Of a stretch of DNA of 64,000 bases, positions 1 through 9,100 are shown in pieces. Source of the DNA: DATMNI01 sp035570275 (GTDB taxonomy: Bacteria > Acidobacteriota > Terriglobia > Bryobacterales > Bryobacteraceae); the NCBI GenBank assembly GCA_035570275.1, contig DATMNI010000217.1:1-64000 (forward strand), written 5' to 3'. A model generated the notes under the pieces. It had not been told where the DNA came from. It searched no databases and worked only from the letters and a program-made list of their open reading frames with translations. Positions within the stretch are counted from its first letter, which is position 1. Each line of letters begins with the position of its first letter. The position numbers were made by a program, and so were the translations under genes.

Positions 1-1326
1 CTGCGCGCGCTTGCGCAAGGCCCATCGGCCGCGCCCGCGTACAAGTCGAATCCCTTCAACCAGAGAGGGGTGGCCGATGAACAGGGGCAAGTGTGGGGCG
101 CGTGGAACCCGGCATTGGCCGGACTGCCGGTGAGTGACGCCAGTTTCCAGCTAGTGCAATTCATCAAAGACGTGTATCTCGATAGCCAGGTGACCATCGG
201 GATTCTGAGTAATGTCACCGCATCCCTGGTGAGCGCAGGAGGCGCAGAACGCCGGCCGCCGAGGAATGTTCAGGAGGCCATGCAGGCCGAGATCCTGACG
301 GCGGCTCAGACCGCGGCCGCGCGAAACTTCGTCAACGAGGTTTCGGGCTCCACCCGCATGCTGGCGCATGGCCTGCTGTACGTGGGCAAAGGCAATCTGC
401 CGTACATCGAAGAACAGATCGAGAAAAATCAGCCGGATGCGTGGAAGGGTTACAACATTTCTTACGCGGCCAAGGTGGATACCGACCCCACCAGTCCGAT
501 GCGGCAGTGGCGGCATGACGACGAACAGGTGGCGTATCCGACCTTCGAACTGATTGAGAAGCGCTATCCGGAACTGAAAGACAAGAAGCCCGGCTTCAAG
601 AACATCTGCGTGCACAAGGGCCTCGCGCCCGGACCTCCCAACCCGGAGAGAGGCCATCCGGCCGACCTGCCGAAGGCCGCCAAAGACTGGCCCAATCTGA
701 ACTTCATCACGTATCACGCCTGCATCCAGCCGGCATTCTTCATGGGCGAATCGCTGCGAGAGGTGAAAGCGGGGAAGATGCGCGAAGGCGTTCCCGACAT
801 CAGCTGGACCACCGAATACGCCACGCTGGTGGCGCCGTTCCACAACACCTATGCGGAGATCGGCACCACCTGGGCTTCGTCGGTGGTCACATTCCCTACG
901 GTTGCCGCGCACATGATGGGGCAGTTGATGAAGTTCATGGGGCCGGACCGCATCGTTTTCGGCTCCGACTCGGTGTGGTACGGTTCGCCGCAGTGGCAGA
1001 TCGACGCCCTGTGGCGGTTCCAGATTCCCGAGGATCTCCGCAAGAAATACGGCTACCCGGAGATCACGCCGGATGCCAAGCGCAAGATTCTGGGCCTGAA
1101 CTCAGCCAAGCTGCATGGGATACAGAAGGTGGCGGCGCGGGATGTGAGCAGGACTTACAAGGCTGTGCCGAAGGACTTCGAGCAGCGCATGGGGAAAGAG
1201 CTTAAGACTATTATGGAGTTTCCGGGATATACGGCGGATAACATGTCAAAGTTCAAAGAGCAGTATCAGGCGGCGGGAGGGGAGCCGAGTAATACGAGAT
1301 ATGGGTGGGTGCGGACGAAGGGGTAA
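1..1326 (+). CDS. Amidohydrolase family protein (5' partial)
   Basis: The reading frame is open from base 1, so the true start lies upstream of the window; the first in-window start would be GTG at 70. The product resembles metal-dependent amidohydrolase_2 (TIM-barrel) proteins, which hydrolyse or decarboxylate small, often aromatic, acids. Visible support: candidate metal-ligand histidines in 'VHKG' and 'YHAC', and the C-terminal family signature in which an 'RIVFGSD' strand carries the late aspartate and is followed by 'ILGLNSAKLHGI'. The substrate cannot be read from sequence. The last ~115 bases are repeated in degenerate form at 3941-4053, so a paralogue once existed nearby. Family is fairly certain, function is not. 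Confidence 0.8.
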   Translation: MRALAQGPSAAPAYKSNPFNQRGVADEQGQVWGAWNPALAGLPVSDASFQLVQFIKDVYLDSQVTIGILSNVTASLVSAGGAERRPPRNVQEAMQAEILTAAQTAAARNFVNEVSGSTRMLAHGLLYVGKGNLPYIEEQIEKNQPDAWKGYNISYAAKVDTDPTSPMRQWRHDDEQVAYPTFELIEKRYPELKDKKPGFKNICVHKGLAPGPPNPERGHPADLPKAAKDWPNLNFITYHACIQPAFFMGESLREVKAGKMREGVPDISWTTEYATLVAPFHNTYAEIGTTWASSVVTFPTVAAHMMGQLMKFMGPDRIVFGSDSVWYGSPQWQIDALWRFQIPEDLRKKYGYPEITPDAKRKILGLNSAKLHGIQKVAARDVSRTYKAVPKDFEQRMGKELKTIMEFPGYTADNMSKFKEQYQAAGGEPSNTRYGWVRTKG

Positions 1327-1444
1327 CCGGAGAAACTGAAACGTGCTTCGGCCACCGGCTTGGGTAGATTTCGCCCTATGTTTGTGATCGCGACTGTCCA
1401 GCACTTGAGATAGGAAAAACGCCGAATCAACCCGCCGTACATCT

Positions 1445-3125
1445 CTATAGGGGAACGCCTTTACGAGTCGGACTCAACAGCCACGATCGTACACTGGACA
1501 TAAACTCCCAGACGTCGCCCTCCGACGGCCTGACATAGGTTGATTTATCAGAATCCTCGCCCATTTTCTCGAAAACATCAATGAGCCAAGATGGGCCATG
1601 TCCAGTCGCACCCAAATGGCAAAGCCACGACTCCAACTCGCCTCCCGGAACGACGAACTGTCCGTACTCACTTAGCTGAATCAGGAGGGCCCGTGCAGCC
1701 TCTTGGTTTTCGCCGTCGAGGATTGCGAGGCCGCCATCGCGCTTCATGTTGCGTCCAGTGCCGTCCATCGCCGCCTTGACTGCAGCGCGCCACGTTGAGA
1801 GTGACTGTTGGACGAGCTCGGGTATATGCAGACTTGAGCACATGCTGGCCCAGACCTTTCCGCCTTCTTTCAGGATATCGATGTCTACGATGCCGACAGC
1901 GGGGATCCCCATTTGCCGAAGCGGACGGATGATCGTCGGCACTGTCTGCTTATTCTGAGCATTAAGAAACAGGCAGTTTGGGATACCCCACTCGGGTCGA
2001 AACCGCAGCAATCTCTCATTCACCTCTTGATAGAACGCCCGATCCGCGTCAGATTCCGTCACCACCACGAACTCGTAGAAGAGACCGCTCAACACTCCCG
2101 TAGATCGCAACAGCGGATTTCTCATCATCTGAAGGAGCTCCGAACTGGACAGGACCCGCGCTGACGCAACACCGGTGCGATAGGTGAGTCGTACTATGGT
2201 CACCGGAGCTCCAGATTGTATACACCCCATTACACCCCATGACGAATGTAGGACTATGTGTGGAGGCGAAAACCCGTTTATCAGCGCGCAGCGCAATGCG
2301 TGAAAGCTCGTGGCCAAGCTTAAACGCGAGAGCGGGGTGCAGAAAAGCTTCCGGCTCATCGATGAGCAATACACTCGGATCGCCGGCCGCAACTTCGGCA
2401 ATCAACCCGGTGAACGCCTTGACTCCGTCGCTGGTTTCATCAATCGGTAACGCGTCTGCGTGAAATCGAACTGCCTCTTCGTGAATGCCTCTTTCCTCCA
2501 GGTTAGATGAGGGAGGACGCTGAGAGAACCGGATTCGGAGTTGGCCCAGGTTGGTCGCATCAATGACAAAGTAGAGGCCGAAAGCTTCCTCCAGAATTCT
2601 TCGCACCTCCTGTCGCTTGGCGTCATCACTGAACAGGGCCTGGAGACTTGTTCTCGGCTTCTGCAGGTCGCCGCCAGGCTGTTGAGAAACCATGTTGATG
2701 CGCCTGGTACCGTCGAGCATGAGCGTGAGGCGATCTAGGAACATGGGGCAGAAATAGGGAGGATTTATCGCTGGATCGGAGACACACTTGATTAGGAACT
2801 CGCGGTCAAATTCGGTCGGTTGCCCCCGTGCGGTTTCCATTAGGACGTGTCCGGGCAGACAACGATAGCCTGGACCTGGGACGATGATTATCCGGTCAAC
2901 TGCTCGCGCTGCGGCTTCAGCGGCAAGGCCGGTGAAGGTCACTTCGTCTAAGATCACAGTGTTGGCGTTCTTCTGACCGGACCGGCAGTACTGTTCGATC
3001 TCGGTTAGAACTTTGCTTTTGCCGGAGTTGTTCGGTCCGACAAAAACGGTGACCGGCGTGACTTTGATCACCTCAGGCGGAGACTGAGCCGCGTGGCCGA
3101 ATTTCAGACGCAGTGTATCGAGCAT
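1445..3125 (-). pseudogene. OLD-family ATPase/TOPRIM nuclease, split by a 10-bp tandem duplication
   Basis: The upstream part (start 3125) is an AAA ATPase with Walker A GPNNSGKS (about residues 30-37), a Walker B/D-loop 'LLIDEPEAFLHP' and the OLD/SMC-type 'STHSP' H-loop. The downstream part, in another frame, carries a TOPRIM domain with its glutamate in 'VVTESDAD' and the acidic pair in 'GIVDID'. The frames meet at 2221-2240, where TACACCCCAT occurs twice in tandem. Removing one copy restores one 556-residue reading frame ('THSPTFVMGCIQSG') that joins both domains. OLD-family nucleases include phage-defence proteins such as GajA, but no UvrD-like partner is adjacent. As written, the gene makes a truncated ATPase ending near 2049. 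Alternatives are a reversible phase-off state or an assembly error. Confidence 0.85.
2221..2240. repeat. Perfect 10-bp tandem duplication inside the OLD-type gene
   Basis: Two adjacent copies of TACACCCCAT. Ten bases is not a multiple of three, and the duplication lies exactly where the ATPase frame must change to continue into the TOPRIM domain. Confidence 0.95.
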
Positions 3126-3336
3126 ATTCCATGTCTAAGGATACTATCCAACAGATCGCGGTCGCGCATTGGCCAATTCCTAGCAAGCGCACATTCACCC
3201 AAAGCCAAGCCAGTGGGGGCGGATTACTCCCGCGAATCGGGCAAGGGCCGATGCTCAAATGTCAACCTTGGCCGAGAATGGGCACGAGAATTACGTCACA
3301 GAAGCCCAGGATCAATCGCCGCGGAGAAGCTCTCGT

Positions 3337-3357
3337 TGATATCGTTTTATGATATCA
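3337..3357. promoter_or_regulatory. Inverted repeat upstream of hicA (candidate HicB operator)
   Basis: TGATATC, seven bases, then GATATCA forms a perfect 7-bp inverted repeat ending seven bases before the hicA start. HicB proteins with a ribbon-helix-helix tail normally bind such palindromes and repress their own operon. The operator role is inferred from position and symmetry. Confidence 0.6.
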
Positions 3358-3364
3358 TTATCTG

Positions 3365-3610
3365 GTGGGCAAACATCAGCGCGTGCTGGAAGCGATTTTC
3401 GAAAAGCGCGCCAATATTGCCTGGGCGGACATCGAAGCATTGCTGTTGTACTATGGGGCGGAAATTTCGGAAGGCCGGGGATCGCGCGTGCGTATCGCAC
3501 TGAATGGAGTGCGCGCTGTTTTCCATCGGCCCCATCCTCAGAAAGAAACCGACCGGGGCGCGGTCGCTTCCATGAAAAGATTTCTCACGGAGGCGGGTAT
3601 TGGGAATTGA
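3365..3610 (+). CDS. hicA: HicA family mRNA interferase toxin
   Basis: An 81-residue protein with the HicA fold signature: a helical start ('VLEAIFEKRANIAWADIEALL'-like, split here as VLEAIF...DIEALL), the 'EGRGSRVRI' strand, and 'HRPHP' followed by a C-terminal helix 'MKRFLTEAGI'. HicA toxins carry a double-stranded-RNA-binding-like fold and cleave mRNA until bound by HicB. This belongs to the subgroup with GSRV in place of the histidine-bearing GS(N)H of E. coli HicA. The start is GTG at 3365, just after the inverted repeat. hicB follows eight bases after the stop, giving the usual toxin-first order. Confidence 0.88.
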   Translation: MGKHQRVLEAIFEKRANIAWADIEALLLYYGAEISEGRGSRVRIALNGVRAVFHRPHPQKETDRGAVASMKRFLTEAGIGN

Positions 3611-3618
3611 GGAAAGTC

Positions 3619-3933
3619 ATGACCTATAGGGGATATCAGGCAAGAGTAGAGTTGGATGAAGAGGCCGGCATGTTTCACGGCGAGGTGATCAACACACGAG
3701 ACGTGATCACGTTTCAAGGTTCCTCCGTACAGGAATTGAAACAGACCTTTGAGGATTCGGTGGATGACTACCTTGAGTTCTGTGCTTCTCGCGGGGAAGA
3801 CCCGGAAAAACCATTCTCCGGGAAGTTTCTGGTGCGGGTACCGCCCGAAGTGCACCGCCAGATTATGACGGAAGCCAGGCGGCAGGGCAAAAGCCTGAAC
3901 GCCTATGTCATCGAGAAACTGGCCACGGGGTGA
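3619..3933 (+). CDS. hicB: HicB family antitoxin with ribbon-helix-helix tail
   Basis: A 104-residue antitoxin. The N-terminal partial-RNase-H-like HicB domain is seen in 'YRGYQARVELDEEAGMFHG', then 'VDDYLEFCASRGEDPEKPFS', then a C-terminal RHH/Arc-type DNA-binding segment 'VRVPPEVHRQIMTEAR...SLNAYVIEKL'. It should neutralise the adjacent HicA and repress the operon. I chose ATG 3619 because the HicB homology begins there; longer versions would run through hicA in another frame. It sits downstream of hicA and next to a broken OLD-type nuclease gene, so the pair may be a defence or island-stabilising module. Confidence 0.9.
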   Translation: MTYRGYQARVELDEEAGMFHGEVINTRDVITFQGSSVQELKQTFEDSVDDYLEFCASRGEDPEKPFSGKFLVRVPPEVHRQIMTEARRQGKSLNAYVIEKLATG

Positions 3934-3940
3934 ATTGCAG

Positions 3941-4053
3941 GAGTTTCCGGGATACACGGCGGACAATATGGCGAAGTTCAAAGAGCAGTCAGGCGGCGGG
4001 CGCGGAGCCGAGCCATACGCGATATGGGTTGGTGCGAACGCAAGGCTGACCGG
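3941..4053 (+). pseudogene. Remnant of an amidohydrolase 3' end
   Basis: This stretch aligns with 1216-1333, the end of the amidohydrolase at the window start. It begins with the same GAGTTTCCGGGATA and keeps the 'EFPGYTADNM.KFKEQ' reading, then loses two bases after the CAG codon and diverges into a shifted frame. No body of the gene precedes it: hicB lies directly upstream. It looks like the leftover tail of a paralogue replaced or interrupted by the OLD/hicAB block. Confidence 0.8.
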
Positions 4054-4245
4054 GCGGCCAAGAGGCGCTCACTTCTGACTTTCATCCGGGTTCGAACCGC
4101 CTAGAAACAGCCGCGTGCCATCCTCAGTTGCCGCCAAGCTGAGCGGCGGCGGGCATAAGCCCGAGCAGGAGTATGACGAACCATTTCGCATCCGCACCTC
4201 CAATTACTGCCCCAACCACCCAACCGGCCACCGGCATCCGCCTTC

Positions 4246-5832
4246 CTAGGGCTGCGGTATGCCCAACCCAAATGCATACAGCGTGCCGTCGTGCGTCACG
4301 GTGTAGACCCTGCCCCCCGCCACCGCCGGGGCGCTGAAATGCGAGAAACCCCGGATGGTGTCGCCGCTGGAAAACAGCACCTTACCGGTGGCTGCATCCA
4401 GCGCATAGATGACTGAATGGCCGGTCTTCACCTTCCTCTGCTGGGTGCTCAGAAGGTTGCCGGCGGCGCCAAACTGCGGCGCATAGTCGCCGTCGGACAT
4501 CGCGAATACCAAGCCATTGGCGATCACTACCGGCGCCGGCACGGACATGTCGACGGAGTTCCAGGCGGGCGTCAACGCCGGCTTGTCATCCCGCAGTTCC
4601 ACTTTGAAGGCCATGAGGCTGCCATTGGGAGTTTCGCCGTACTGAATCGGAAATTGCGTCTTCGACGTTGGCGGTCCCCAGGCTGGCGCGTACAACCAGC
4701 GCGTCCCTGCAGGATCTTCCCACGTCGAAAAGGCTCCCCAGAAACCCTTGGTGGCGAAGTTCACCTCCTCGTTCGTATAGAGCGGGCTGCGGAACAGCGG
4801 CGTGCGGTGGTCGGCGCCGCCGAGAGACTTGGTGTCAAGCAGGAAGATCACACCTTCCTTGCCGCCGGCTGCCGCCAGTTCCCAGCTCTTGAAGCGAAAG
4901 ATCGCCGGGCCGATGCTGCCCATATCGAGATCCTTCTTGGTAATCCAAGACCGGTTCGACGGCGTGAAATAGTCGGCCAGCTTCAGATCCTTCGGCGAAA
5001 GGCCGATGACCGAATCCGAGAGCAGGCCCTTCGCCACATCGTTCGGCCCATCGCCGGTTTCGACGATGATTTTTCCGTCCGATGCGATCGCGGCCCCGGC
5101 CCGGCCCCAGATTCCGGACCCGGTCGTGCCCGCCTGGAAGAATGCGGTCTTATGGCTTGGGTCGCTCAGATCCATGCCGTAGACACCCGATTTCACCCCG
5201 TTGCAGCCCTGGGATGTGGTGGCGTAGAGAAAGCCGTTGACCAAATTCAGGCTCCATGCCTTGGCAAACGGCGGAACCAACGGAGCCGGTGGCAGAAGGT
5301 CCTCACCGCTGACCAGGTTAAAGGCATGCAGTTTCCCATCGCTGGCTAGCACGTAGAGTGCCTGCCCTCCCATTCCGGACCCGGTGCGCGGGGCCGGACC
5401 AATCGCCGGAGTGGCGTTGAGCGCGTTGGGGCACAGCCAGGTGTCTCCGCGTTCCGGCGTACCTTCGATGGTCAACGTTTTCTGCCAGTAGAGTTTGCCG
5501 GTGTCGCCATCGATCACGAAGACTTTGTCGGCGGCGCCCGCCACCACTACCAGGTCCTTGACCCCGCGGGGCGTGGCCATGGTTGCCCGCACCAATGGCA
5601 CGGTGGGGCCGGTCAGCTCCTTCGGCTGGGTGTCGAGCTTCACGCTCCACTCCAGCTTGAGGTCCTTCGCGTTGGCGGCGCTCAGTTCGTTCTCCGTCCG
5701 GTTCCATCCGGTGCGCTGCGGATCGCCGCCGAACGTGGTCCAACTGCCGCGGCCGAATTGCGCCTGGGCCGCTATGGGAAACAGGGAGAGAAACAAAAGC
5801 GAACGAGCCAGCGGCGCGAGTCTCATCGGCAT
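4246..5832 (-). CDS. Secreted PQQ-type beta-propeller repeat protein
   Basis: A 528-residue protein with a signal peptide (about residues 1-24, ending 'AAQAQ'). The body has repeated PQQ/BamB-like blades: 'VFVIDGDTGKLYWQK', 'LYVLASDGKLHAFNL', 'IYALDAATGKVLFSS' and 'RVYTVTHDGTLYAF'. These blades occur in quinoprotein dehydrogenases and in BamB-like scaffolds. It is shorter than the usual 600-700-residue quinoprotein alcohol dehydrogenase and has no CxxCH heme site, so any dehydrogenase role would need the adjacent cytochromes and is unproven. The gene is divergent from the Oar-like gene at 6130. ATG 5826 is a possible alternative start. Confidence 0.8.
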   Translation of the reverse strand: MPMRLAPLARSLLFLSLFPIAAQAQFGRGSWTTFGGDPQRTGWNRTENELSAANAKDLKLEWSVKLDTQPKELTGPTVPLVRATMATPRGVKDLVVVAGAADKVFVIDGDTGKLYWQKTLTIEGTPERGDTWLCPNALNATPAIGPAPRTGSGMGGQALYVLASDGKLHAFNLVSGEDLLPPAPLVPPFAKAWSLNLVNGFLYATTSQGCNGVKSGVYGMDLSDPSHKTAFFQAGTTGSGIWGRAGAAIASDGKIIVETGDGPNDVAKGLLSDSVIGLSPKDLKLADYFTPSNRSWITKKDLDMGSIGPAIFRFKSWELAAAGGKEGVIFLLDTKSLGGADHRTPLFRSPLYTNEEVNFATKGFWGAFSTWEDPAGTRWLYAPAWGPPTSKTQFPIQYGETPNGSLMAFKVELRDDKPALTPAWNSVDMSVPAPVVIANGLVFAMSDGDYAPQFGAAGNLLSTQQRKVKTGHSVIYALDAATGKVLFSSGDTIRGFSHFSAPAVAGGRVYTVTHDGTLYAFGLGIPQP

Positions 5833-5907
5833 CAGCTTTCAGCGCGGCCAGTCTATATCGCCGGCAGTGTTGTTGTCAAACAGACTGCAATATCAAACCT
5901 CGGGCGG

Positions 5908-5950
5908 AGGCGGGTTGCCAACCCGCCGCAGGTTAACAGCCTGTCCCACA
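5908..5950 (+). repeat. Dispersed intergenic repeat family B, copy 1
   Basis: A palindromic GCGGGTTGCCAACCCGC core followed by GCAGGTTAACAGCCTGTCCCACA. The same arrangement recurs at 19894-19937 and, inverted, at 56055-56095, always outside genes. Confidence 0.75.
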
Positions 5951-5972
5951 GGAAGCGAAAACCAAGACGGCA

Positions 5973-6001
5973 TTGACATATCAGAAAAAGACGGATATAT
6001 T
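5973..6001 (+). promoter_or_regulatory. Promoter with TGACATATCA operator, for the 6130 gene
   Basis: TTGACA (5973-5978), 17 bases, TATATT (5996-6001): a near-ideal sigma70-type promoter in the correct orientation. The palindrome TGACATATCA overlaps the -35 box, as at 17286 and 18393, which suggests repression by a shared regulator. Confidence 0.72.
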
Positions 6002-6129
6002 CTATCCCGAGAACGTTTCAAGCCACGGCTTTCTGTGGACGGCTGGACTGGGTCCGTTAGGAGCCCGGCCGCCAAGGGTCTTTTCGGGATCAAGTAGCTA
6101 GAATCTCACTGCGACGGGGGATACGTCCG

Positions 6130-9100
6130 ATGCGATCAATGTCGATTGCGTTCTGCGCTCTATTGCTTGCCTGGGCTGTGTTCGCCCAGAGCGACCGTGG
6201 CACCGTTACCGGTACCATCACCGACCAGGCCAATGCCGTGGTGGTCAACGCGGCGATTGAAATTGCCAACGCGGAAACCGGCGCTCAATACCAGACCATC
6301 AGTACGGTTACGGGCAACTATACGCTGGCTCAACTACCCGTCGGCACGTACCGGCTTTCGGTGATGGTTCCCGGATTCAAAAAGTTTGTCCAGTCGGGCC
6401 TCACGGTGGAGACGGCGCAAACCGTTCGAGTGGACGTCAGTCTGCAAATTGGCAACGCGTCGGAGTCGGTAACAGTGATGGCGGATGCGTCCCTGCTGAA
6501 GACAGAGACGGCCGACATCAGCCACAACGTGACCGTGCAGACGCTGGACCAGCTTCCCATGTTGGGAGTGGGCAGCGCGGCCGCCGGCAGTTCGGGTGTT
6601 CGCAATCCAAATAACGTGTTGAATCTGGTCCCGGGCACTTATTACGTGCCGAATTCTCAGGTCAAGATCAATGGCGCGCCCACCAACACGCAGGCCTATC
6701 ACGTGGAGGGCATGGATGCCACCAACCTGGGCTTCCCATACGCCGCCGCGCAGGTGCAGCCGAGCGTCGACGCGATTCAGGAGGTCTCGGTTCAAACTAG
6801 CAACTTTGCGCCCGAATTCGGAACCTCGGGCGGAGGCTTCTTCAACGTCACCATGCGGTCGGGCACCAACGGCCTGCACGGAAGCGCCTACGATTACTTC
6901 GTGAACGAAGCGCTCAACGCCGGTACGCCCTTCACCAACGATGGCAATGGGCACCTGGTGCGCCCGCCCGCGCGGCGCAACGATTATGGCTTTACCGTGG
7001 GCGGTCCTGTCCGGATTCCGCATGTGTACAACGGGCATGACCGCACCTTCTTCTTCTTTAATTTCGAGCAATACCGGGAAACCATCCACGTCAACAACAT
7101 TCCCGTAACGGTTCCCACGGCGGCCTATCGCCTGGGCGATTTCAGCCAGGCGGTCACGGCTCTTGGCAACCACTCGCTGGGCACCGACGACGATGGCCGC
7201 TCGATCATCCAAAACACCGTCTACGATCCGACTTCGCTGCGGCAGTCCGCCAAGGGAACCCTGATTACGGACCCGTTCCCGAACAACACGATTCCCACCT
7301 CGCGCCTGGATCCGGTGGCGCTCAAAATCCAGAGCTATCTCCCGCAGCCAAATCTCTCGGGACTGACGAACAACTACCTTCCGTCGTATCCGGCCACCCG
7401 GCACACCACCATTCCGGCGGTCAAGATCGACCACAACATCGGCTCCAAGGCGAAGCTCTCGGGCTACTGGTCGTTCACCCACACGGATGCGCCGTATTCG
7501 AATATCTACGGTCAGTCCGAAGGCTTTCCCGACATCATTACGGCTACGCGAGGCACGTTCATCCACTCCCACGTGGAGCGCGTGAACTTTGACGATACCC
7601 TGTCGCCAACCCTGCTGCTACACGTGGGCGTAGGCTATCAGCAGAACAACTTTTTTGACGATGCTCCCTTATTGAATTTCAACGCGGCCCAGACATTCGG
7701 CCTGAAGGGAGCTACGGTCAGCCGCAACGTGCCTATCTTCACCGGGTTTTGCCCGGCGGGCGCCGCGCCAGGTACCGTGGCCTGCTCGGCGGCGGGTGGC
7801 CTGAACAACCTGGGCCCCAACGCGGGCCAGAGCCACAGCTACTGGGAAAAGCCGGCGGCCAACGCCAGCATCAACTGGATCAGAGGCAGCCACAGCTATA
7901 AGCTGGGTGGCGAGATGTTCCTGGAGGGCGTGCCAGCCATCACGTACACCAATACCAACGGCGCTTACGGCTTCAGCGCCAACGAAACCGGTATTCCCGC
8001 GCTGACCACATCCGGCGGCCAGAGTCTTTCGGGTGGCACCGTGGGCTTCGCGTACGCCAGCTTCCTTCTGGGCGCCGTGGACCAGTATTCCATCGCGGCG
8101 CCTTCGGAGGTTCGCAACGGGAAATCGCAGTGGGGACTGTTCCTCCAGGACTCTTGGAAGGTGACTCGCAAACTGACGCTGGACTACGGCGTGCGCTGGG
8201 ATTACGGGACCTATTTCAGGGAACAGTACGGCCGCGAAATGGATTTCTCCCCCACTACTCCCAACCCGAGCGTGGGCGGCCGTCCGGGCGCATGGCTGTT
8301 TGAGGGCAATGGAACGGGGCACTGCAACTGCTCCTTCGCGAAGAATTATCCTTATGGCATCGGCCCCCGTGTGGGCGGCGCTTACCAGATCACGCCGAAG
8401 ACGGTGGTGAGAGGCGGCTGGGGACTGATTTACAGCCAAACCGGCACCACCAGTCTGGGGATAGCGAACGCCGGCACCGCGGCCACCAACACGGTGCAGT
8501 CCACTGGTCAAGGCGTACCCTCCATGTTCCTGCAGACTGGCATACCCGCGCAAACCATACCCTCATGGCCCGTGATTTCCACGGGGATTTTTCCCGCCGC
8601 GGGAACCACACTGACGCCGAGCCTTCCCACCGGAGTCGGGATGCTCGATCCCAATGCGGGCAGACCGGCGCGGCAGAGCCAGTGGAGCTTCGGCATCCAG
8701 CGGGAGGTCACTCGGGACCTGGTGGTGGAGGCTTCCTATGTGGGGAACCGGGGCGTGTGGTGGCAGGCGCCCGGGCTGGTCAACCTCAACGCGATCACTC
8801 CGGCGGCGCTGGCGGCGCACGGAATCGATCTCAGCAAACCAGCCGATCAATCCTTAATGACCTCGCTGGTCACCTCCGCAACCGCGGTCAGCCGCGGGAT
8901 CACGCTACCCTACGCAGGGTTCCCGACTAACCAGACCGTGGCGCAATCGCTGCGGCCGTTCCCGCAGTTCGGCACCATTCCGGTGACCGCGCCGCCGCTG
9001 GGCAAGACCTGGTACGACTCGTTGCAGGTGAAGGTGAACAAGAGACTCTCGCACGGCCTGAACCTTACCAGCACCTTTGCCAGGCAGAAATCCCTGCAAG

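Noticed and set aside
1445..3125. Gabija system (GajA-GajB)
   Set aside because: The ATPase-TOPRIM protein fits the OLD/GajA class, but no UvrD-like helicase gene is next to it, so only the broader OLD family is claimed.
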